From Streptomyces kronopolitis (GTDB taxonomy: Bacteria; Actinomycetota; Actinomycetes; Streptomycetales; Streptomycetaceae), in the NCBI RefSeq assembly GCF_014646275.1, contig NZ_BMND01000050.1, positions 1-33,328 of the forward strand: a stretch of 33,328 nucleotides of DNA, given 5' to 3'. The notes beneath the pieces were generated by a model. The model saw only the letters and a program-made list of their open reading frames with translations, was not told the origin of the DNA and did no database searches. The position numbers were made by a program, and so were the translations under genes. The stretch's first letter is position 1; every line of letters starts with the position of its first letter. Positions 28,218 to 33,328 of this stretch are shown piece by piece.

Positions 28218-30410
28218 TCACCCCGAGAGCCAGCGGCGCCATCCCCCCCCCCGGCGCCGCCCTCGGTACCGGCGCCGCCCTGACGCCGGCACCGGAAGCC
28301 AAGGGCCCCGTGGCCGTCCGCACCCCCCTCGCGGACGGCGTTCCCGGGGCCCTTCGCTCTGTCCGCTCCGTGGGGCGCACGCCCGGCGCACGGGCCGCAC
28401 GGAGCCGGCGCCCCGGACCCCGCCCGTGCGAAGCCGCTGAGACGGCCGCCCACGAATGTGACGGGTTTCACGGCAGCCGGAGGCCGCTTCCCGGGAAACG
28501 GACACCCCTTTTTCGGCCAGGGGGCCGGGGAAGCGCCAGGAGGGGCGGCAAGGCGCCTGCCCGGACGCGCAGGGCTCTCGCGTGCCTAGTCGGCGGACTT
28601 CTTCGGGGGGGACCGGTGGGACGGCCAGGATCGGCAGGTGCAGGGCGCCGTACGCCTTCGCGGGGACGGCGGGGCGCAGCGGCTCGACCGGGGTCAGCCG
28701 CCGGTAGCCCTTGCCCTGGGCGGGGCGCGGGTCCGGCTCGCCCTTGTTGGGCCACAGCGACATCGCCCGCTCGGCCTGTGCGGTGATCGTCAGCGACGGG
28801 TTGACGCCCAGGTTGGCGGAGACCGCGGCGCCGTCGACGACCGAGATGCCCGGGTGGCCGTAGAGGCGGTGGTAGGGGTCGATGACGCCCCGGCCGGCGT
28901 CCGCGCCGATCGGGCAGCCGCCCAGGAAGTGCGCGGTCAGCGGGGTCCCCATCAGCTCGCCGACGTTGCTGCCCGCGAAGCCGTTGATCTCCTGGGCGAG
29001 CAGGGTGGCCGCCTCGGTGGCCGCGGCGATCTGCTCGGGGTTGGGCGCGCCGTGGCCCTGCCGCGCGGTGAGCAGGCCCTTGCCCGGGCCCTTCGGCTTG
29101 CGGTACGTCGTCAGCGAGTTGTCCAGGGACTGCATGACCAGACCGATGATGGTCCGCTCCGACCAGCGGCGGTTGGACAGCGACCGCAGGGCCAGCAGCG
29201 GGTGGCGGGCCACGTTCGCCAGCCAGCCCGCGACCCGGCCGGTGGGGCGGAAGGGCACCTGGAGGATGGTCAGCCCGCCCATCGCGTTGGAGCCCCGGCC
29301 GTAACGGACCGGTTCGATATGGGTGTCGGCGTCCGGGTGGATCGACGAGGTGATCGCCACGCCCCGGGTGAAGTCGGCCTTCGTGCCGTGCCGCCTGCGG
29401 TAGCGGCGGTCGTCGGTCTGCGCGCCCACCAGGGCCTCGGAGTTGGTGCGGGTCAGCGCGCCGAGCCGGCCGGAGACGTGCGGGAGCAGACCGCTGTCCT
29501 TCATCCGGTGCAGCAGGGTCTGCGTGCCGTAGGTGCCGGCCGCGAGGACGACGCGGCGGGCGGTGAACGTCCGGCCCGCGCCCCGCTTCTTCTGGTCCGT
29601 GGGGAGGGTGCCCGCGGCGAATCCGCCGCGGGAGTCCTCGGTCAGCGAGACGACCGAGGTCATCGGGTGGATGACCGCACCGGCGCGTTCGGCGAGGTGG
29701 AGGTAGTTCTCGTTGAGGGTGTTCTTGGCGCCGTGGCGGCAGCCGGTCATGCACTCCCCGCACTCGGTGCAGGCCCGGCGGGCGGGGCCGGCGCCGCCGA
29801 AGTACGGATCCGCGGCCTCCGCGCCCGGCTTCGTCCGCGCGCCACCGTCCGCGTCCTCGCCGTCCCCGAAGAACACCCCGACCGGCGCCATGTGGAAGGA
29901 GTCGCCGACGCCCATGGCCTCGGCGGCCGCCTTCAGATGGACGTCGGAGGGCGTCATTGTCGGGTTGAGCCGCACGCCCAGCATCCGCTGCGCCTGGTCG
30001 TAGTGCGGCGCCAACTCCTGCTGCCAGTCGGTGATGTCCTTCCACTGCGGGTCGTCGAAGAAGGGTTTGGGCGGCACGTAGAGGGTGTTGGCGTAGTTGA
30101 GCGAGCCGCCGCCGACGCCGGCGCCCGCCAGGACCATGACGTTGCCCAGGAGGTGGATGCGCTGGATGCCGTAGCAGCCGAGCGCCGGGGCCCACAGGTA
30201 GTTGCGCAGGTCCCAGGAGTTCTTGGGCAGCGTCTCCCGGGTGAAGCGGCGGCCCGCTTCGAGGACGCCGACGCGGTAGCCCTTCTCGGTCAGGCGCAGG
30301 GCGGAGACCGCGCCGCCGAAGCCGGAGCCGATGACGAGCACGTCGTAGTCGTAGCCGTCCGTCCCGGTGCCGTCCGGGTCCCGGGGGCGGGCAGAGTTCT
30401 CCTGTGGCAC
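28218..30410 (-). CDS. GMC-family FAD oxidoreductase (cholesterol-oxidase-like), probably frameshifted at its 3' end
   Basis: The frame as written encodes 730 residues. The FAD-binding GSGFGG is at 28-33. A four-Cys motif (Cys214, 217, 220 and 224 in CTECGECMTGC) follows, then the C-terminal GMC part (FLGGCPIGAD, GISVVDGAAVSANLGVNPSLT) with the active-site region. Such enzymes oxidise sterol or other alcohols. The last 130 residues are Arg-rich and run through a strong hairpin, unlike any GMC end. Dropping one base from the seven-G run at 28605-28611 gives a natural ending (VPPKKSAD and TAG at 28586) and a 607-residue protein. GTG 30410 has GGGAGAG just upstream. It follows the semialdehyde dehydrogenase gene by 91 bp in the same direction, so both may form an operon. 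Confidence 0.85.
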   Translation of the reverse strand: MPQENSARPRDPDGTGTDGYDYDVLVIGSGFGGAVSALRLTEKGYRVGVLEAGRRFTRETLPKNSWDLRNYLWAPALGCYGIQRIHLLGNVMVLAGAGVGGGSLNYANTLYVPPKPFFDDPQWKDITDWQQELAPHYDQAQRMLGVRLNPTMTPSDVHLKAAAEAMGVGDSFHMAPVGVFFGDGEDADGGARTKPGAEAADPYFGGAGPARRACTECGECMTGCRHGAKNTLNENYLHLAERAGAVIHPMTSVVSLTEDSRGGFAAGTLPTDQKKRGAGRTFTARRVVLAAGTYGTQTLLHRMKDSGLLPHVSGRLGALTRTNSEALVGAQTDDRRYRRRHGTKADFTRGVAITSSIHPDADTHIEPVRYGRGSNAMGGLTILQVPFRPTGRVAGWLANVARHPLLALRSLSNRRWSERTIIGLVMQSLDNSLTTYRKPKGPGKGLLTARQGHGAPNPEQIAAATEAATLLAQEINGFAGSNVGELMGTPLTAHFLGGCPIGADAGRGVIDPYHRLYGHPGISVVDGAAVSANLGVNPSLTITAQAERAMSLWPNKGEPDPRPAQGKGYRRLTPVEPLRPAVPAKAYGALHLPILAVPPVPPEEVRRLGTREPCASGQAPCRPSWRFPGPLAEKGVSVSREAASGCRETRHIRGRPSQRLRTGGVRGAGSVRPVRRACAPRSGQSEGPRERRPRGGCGRPRGPWLPVPASGRRRYRGRRRGGGWRRWLSG
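28301..28354. terminator. Strong two-part hairpin terminator after the GMC gene
   Basis: AAGGGCCCCG (28301-28310) pairs with CGGGGCCCTT (28345-28354). Inside it GCCGTCCGC (28313-28321) pairs with GCGGACGGC (28331-28339) around a 9-nt loop. It lies inside the extended GMC frame but 232 bp after the stop at 28586 expected without the extra base. Confidence 0.75.
28605..28611 (-). other. Seven-G run, likely frameshift site
   Basis: On the coding strand the run is seven C after GGT. With six C the frame would read PPKKSAD and stop at 28586. With seven it enters an Arg-rich extension. The cause may be a sequencing or assembly error, a true mutation or a slippery phase-variable tract. Confidence 0.65.
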
Positions 30411-30501
30411 TGGCTCTCCCTGCTGGTTTCCCTGCTGGTTTGCTGACGGAGCAGAACGGAACGGCGTGGCAGGCCGGGCGGGCGGCCTGCCGCGGGCGGC
30501 C

Positions 30502-32244
30502 TCAGCGCAGGCGGAACGCCTTCATCGCGCGCAGGCTGCGGGTCATCAGCTGTGCGTACTTCTCATCGGTGAGCCCGAAGGACGGGGCGAGCGGCATCAG
30601 CCGCTGCTGGGCGACGGTCTGGCCCTCGGTGTACTTGAGGATGCCCTCGGAGCCGTGCCGTCGGCCCAGGCCCGAGTCCCCCATGCCGCCCATCGGCGAC
30701 TGCACGCTGCCGTAGCCGGCGGCGTAGGACTCGTTGACGTTGACCGTGCCGGTGCGCATCCGGGCGGCGACGGCGCGGCCGCGGCGGCCGTCCTTGGTCC
30801 AGACGCTGGAATTCAGGCCGTAGGGCGTGGCGTTGGCGAGCGCCACCGCCTCGTCCTCGTCGCGGAAGCGGTAGACGGAGACGACCGGGCCGAAGGTCTC
30901 CTCGCCGCAGACGGCCATCGGGGCCTGCACGCCGTCGAGGATCGTGGGCTCGTAGAAGAGCGGGCCGATGTCGGGGCGGGGGCGGCCGCCGGCGATCAGC
31001 TCGGCGCCCTTGGCGACGGCCTCCTCGACATGGCGGGTGACGGTCTCCAGCTGGCGCTCGCCGACCAGCGAGCCCATGTCGGCGCCGTAGGCCAGGGAGT
31101 TGCCCAGCCGCATCGCCTTCGTGCGGGCGGCGAACCGCTGGAGGAAGTCGTCGGCGACGGACTCGTGGACGTAGAGCCGCTCGATGGAGATGCACAGCTG
31201 GCCGGCGGAGGAGAAGCAGCCGCGGACGGCGCCGGCGGCGGCCTTCTCCACATCGGCGTCCGCCAGCACCAGCATGGCGTTCTTGCCGCCGAGTTCGAGG
31301 CTGACGCCGACCAGGCGGGCGGCGGCGCCCTGGGCGACCTCGCGGCCGGTGCGGGTCGAGCCGGTGAAGGAGACGTAGTCGGCGTGCGCGACGACGGCGG
31401 GGCCGACGACCGGACCCTCGCCGATCACGACCTGCCACAGGTCCTCCGGCAGCCCGGCCTCGATGAGCTGCTCGCGGGCCCACAGCGCGGTCAGCGCGGT
31501 CTCCGTGTCGGGCTTCATGACGACGGCGTTGCCCGCGACGAAGGCCGGCAGCGCGTCGCCGACGGACAGCTCGAAGGGGTAGTTCCAGGGGGCTATCTGC
31601 CCGATGACGCCCCGGGGCTGGCGGAGTTCGGTGACCTTGGTGAGGGTCGGGACGACGCCGGTGTGGCGCTTGGGCCGGAGGTAGGCGGGGGCCTTGCGGC
31701 CGTAGTGGCGGGCGGTGACGGCGACCGCCAGCACCTCCTCGTGGGCGTGCAGCCGCGCCTTGCCGGTCTCCAGCTGGATCAGGTCGAGCACCTCGGCCTG
31801 GCGGCGGAGCACCAGGTCGTGGAAGCGGAGCAGGACGGCGGCGCGCTGCCGGAGGGGGACCTGGGCCCAGCGCTCCTGGGCCGCGCGGGCCCGCTCGAAG
31901 GCGGTGGCGACGTCCTCGGGGCTCGACTCGGGCAGGTCGGCCAGCTTCTCGCCGGTGAACGGGGTGTGGTTGGCGGTGCGGCCGCCGCTGCTGACCACGC
32001 CCCGGGTGAGCCGGGCGGCGATCTCGGGGGTGACCACCTCGGCCGCGGTACGGGCACCGGCCGGCGCGGGGGCGACCGGGTTGCCGTCGGCCGGTGCCGC
32101 GGTCGCGGGGGCTTCGGCGGAAGGCGTGGCGGCAGTGGTCGCGGGGGCCGCGTCGGGGGCCTCCGCGGAGGCGAGGGGGGCCTCTCCCGCCTGCGCGGAG
32201 CCGAGAGCGGAGGCAGCTGTTCCGGTGTCCTGCGAGTCCGTCAT
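30502..32244 (-). CDS. Succinate-semialdehyde dehydrogenase (NAD(P)+), GabD2-like
   Basis: A 580-residue aldehyde dehydrogenase. The first 70 or so residues are an unusual Ala/Pro/Glu-rich tail. The ALDH fold then has the oxyanion Asn221 (PWNYP), cofactor Lys244 (VVMKPD), the Gly-rich FTGSTRTG, general base Glu317 (ELGGKN) and catalytic Cys351 (GQLCIS). GQLCISIERLYV and the SPMGGMGDSGLGRRHGSEG end are typical of the actinobacterial succinic-semialdehyde dehydrogenase group. It should oxidise succinate semialdehyde to succinate in GABA breakdown, although broader aldehyde use is possible. ATG 32244 has no close ribosome binding site. TACCCT ends seven bases upstream, so the message may be leaderless. 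It precedes the GMC oxidoreductase gene. Confidence 0.9.
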   Translation of the reverse strand: MTDSQDTGTAASALGSAQAGEAPLASAEAPDAAPATTAATPSAEAPATAAPADGNPVAPAPAGARTAAEVVTPEIAARLTRGVVSSGGRTANHTPFTGEKLADLPESSPEDVATAFERARAAQERWAQVPLRQRAAVLLRFHDLVLRRQAEVLDLIQLETGKARLHAHEEVLAVAVTARHYGRKAPAYLRPKRHTGVVPTLTKVTELRQPRGVIGQIAPWNYPFELSVGDALPAFVAGNAVVMKPDTETALTALWAREQLIEAGLPEDLWQVVIGEGPVVGPAVVAHADYVSFTGSTRTGREVAQGAAARLVGVSLELGGKNAMLVLADADVEKAAAGAVRGCFSSAGQLCISIERLYVHESVADDFLQRFAARTKAMRLGNSLAYGADMGSLVGERQLETVTRHVEEAVAKGAELIAGGRPRPDIGPLFYEPTILDGVQAPMAVCGEETFGPVVSVYRFRDEDEAVALANATPYGLNSSVWTKDGRRGRAVAARMRTGTVNVNESYAAGYGSVQSPMGGMGDSGLGRRHGSEGILKYTEGQTVAQQRLMPLAPSFGLTDEKYAQLMTRSLRAMKAFRLR

Positions 32245-32373
32245 GTCGGCGAGGGTATGCCTCCCCGGACGCTTTGTGTACCCGGCAGTAACGAGTTTTC
32301 CCGGCAGGTGCGCCATCGCGCCAGTGTCCGCTGGCCGTATGGGCGCTGGTCTGGGGCGACCGTGGGCCCGGGC

Positions 32374-33328
32374 TCACGCCCCCGGCAGCCGGAAGGCGCC
32401 GAGCGCCGTCTCCAGGTGGCGCCGGGCCTCGCCGCGCGCGCCGAGCGGGGCGGAGATCCACACCTCGACCGTCCGTCCGCCCTCGTCCCAGCTGAGGTCG
32501 CAGGTGTACCGGGGGCCGCCGTCGTGCGCGCCGCCGTCCTGGACGAACTCCCACCGCCCGGCCCGTAGTCCGTGCCGGGTGGTGGCGGTGACCCGGCCCC
32601 GGCGGTATCCGGGGTGGTCGGCCGGGCCCCGCGCGTCCGCCGCCCGCAGTGCGCCGAGCGGCCCCTGGGGCAGCGCCTTCTGCAGCCGGACGCCGAGGTC
32701 GAAGCGGCCGCCCCGGGAGGAGTAGGAGATCCGGCCGTGCCCGGAGGTGCGGGTGGCGCCGGCCGGTACGGCGATCACGAAACCCGCCGGGTCGCGCACG
32801 AGCCGGTAGCCGGCCGGGAGGGGGCCGGTGGCGGGCGGCGGCGGGGCGGTGACCGTGACGGTGGACCGCGCGCCGGCGGCGCCGGAGCTCCGCGCCGGGG
32901 CCGGTCCCGCGGTGTGCGGCGAGCGGCCGGGGCGGCCGTCGGTCCCGCGGTGCGTCAGCAGTACGGCCAGTCCCGCGCCCGTACCGCCGATCACCACCAC
33001 CGCCAGCGCGATCAGCAGGACGGTGCGGGTGCGGCCGGTGTGCGGGCGGGCGGCCGCGGCCAGCGCCCGGTCGTCGAACGCCGCCCGGATCGGGGTGGCC
33101 GGGGCCGGACCACGGGCGGGCGGGACCCCGGACGGCGCCCCCGCGTCCAACGGGTCCTCGCTGGGCGGGTGTTCACCGGGCAGACCGCCGTCGGACCCGT
33201 CGCGCAGGGCGGCGTGGGCCTCGGCGTCGGCGTCGAGCGGGGCCACCGGTGCGCCGGGGCGCCGCCCGCCCGGGCCGCCCGGTCCGCCTGGTCCGCCCGG
33301 TCCGCCTGGTCCGCCCGGTCCGCCCGCG
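32374..33328 (-). CDS. Membrane protein with kinase-type extracytoplasmic domain, 5' end outside window
   Basis: The frame is open to the window edge, so only the C-terminal 317 residues are visible. They begin with a (Gly-Gly-Pro)n collagen-like tract (33262-33324). A Pro/Ala-rich linker, one membrane helix (about nt 32973-33033, TVLLIALAVVVIGGTGAGLAVLL), a Thr/Pro-rich stalk and a beta-rich outer domain follow. That domain (PAGYRLVRDPAGFVIAVP, then ISYSS and WEF) matches in order the outer domain of the Ser/Thr kinase at 15070-16920 (PNGYRKITESALGVSFPLP, IIYSS, WEF). The missing N-terminus is therefore probably a Ser/Thr kinase domain, but this is inferred. A GTG at 33246 opens a 290-residue frame but would discard the upstream repeats. 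Confidence 0.75.
   Translation of the reverse strand, partial: AGGPGGPGGPGGPGGPGGPGGRRPGAPVAPLDADAEAHAALRDGSDGGLPGEHPPSEDPLDAGAPSGVPPARGPAPATPIRAAFDDRALAAAARPHTGRTRTVLLIALAVVVIGGTGAGLAVLLTHRGTDGRPGRSPHTAGPAPARSSGAAGARSTVTVTAPPPPATGPLPAGYRLVRDPAGFVIAVPAGATRTSGHGRISYSSRGGRFDLGVRLQKALPQGPLGALRAADARGPADHPGYRRGRVTATTRHGLRAGRWEFVQDGGAHDGGPRYTCDLSWDEGGRTVEVWISAPLGARGEARRHLETALGAFRLPGA

Noticed and set aside
27838..28471. Overlapping 180- and 184-codon minus frames in the gap after chorismate mutase
   Set aside because: Arg/Gly/Pro-rich, no ribosome binding site, no recognisable domain.
28055..28786. 243-codon plus frame opposite the GMC 3' end
   Set aside because: Runs through the terminator hairpin and the coding strand of the GMC gene; no start signal.
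1..33328. tRNA, rRNA, CRISPR array, insertion sequence, integrase or biosynthetic cluster
   Set aside because: No T-loop signature, spaced repeat array, transposase or integrase motif, or modular synthase was found on either strand.

Overview
The window is high-GC DNA (well above 65% by eye) with strong third-position G/C bias, GTG and TTG starts, GGAGG-type ribosome binding sites and long GC-rich convergent hairpins. Gene content and order (DUF5691, small cobalamin mutase subunit, lipase, M23 peptidase, PcrA, NlpC/P60 pair, two-component system, Ser/Thr kinase, PspC protein, GuaA, chorismate mutase, GMC oxidoreductase, succinate-semialdehyde dehydrogenase) point to a Streptomyces or close relative, in conserved chromosomal core. 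I see no mobile element, prophage, CRISPR array, tRNA or rRNA.

Layout. 1-3279: tail of a DUF5691 protein, an IcmB-like cobalamin-binding subunit (minus) and a secreted or membrane-anchored lipase. 3540-11450: a block of cell-wall hydrolases, namely a type II membrane M23 peptidase with a Tyr/Gly repeat cytoplasmic tail and two paralogous NlpC/P60 proteins, interrupted by the PcrA helicase and a small membrane protein. The first NlpC/P60 gene sits behind a clear c-di-AMP (ydaO-type) riboswitch; the second does not. 11511-18884: envelope and signalling genes, namely an Ag85/FrmB-like esterase, a LuxR-type response regulator with a PspC-fused histidine kinase, a Ser/Thr kinase, and a divergent PspC/LiaF-like membrane protein with a small coupled membrane protein. 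The kinase/PspC intergenic region carries direct repeats spaced exactly 22 bp. 19113-23116: DoxX, an unknown membrane protein, a proline-rich exported protein and a DUF4239 protein. 23255-25408: histidine phosphatase, class II aldolase/adducin protein and SRPBCC protein.

25545-27700 holds guaA and a divergent chorismate mutase. Between them is the most interesting element of the window: a promoter, an apparently leaderless leader peptide with Phe, Phe and Tyr codons (including the rare TTT and TAT), and a 15-bp terminator-like hairpin. This is a candidate aromatic amino acid attenuator. 28218-32244 holds a GMC oxidoreductase, probably frameshifted at a run of seven G, downstream of a succinate-semialdehyde dehydrogenase. 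The window ends in the 3' part of a second membrane protein whose extracytoplasmic domain resembles that of the Ser/Thr kinase at 15070-16920.

Taken together, the middle of the window looks like a cell-envelope maintenance neighbourhood: hydrolases, a c-di-AMP sensor and Lia-like plus kinase signalling. It is flanked by housekeeping purine, aromatic and DNA-repair genes. All functions are assigned from motifs and family knowledge without database searches.
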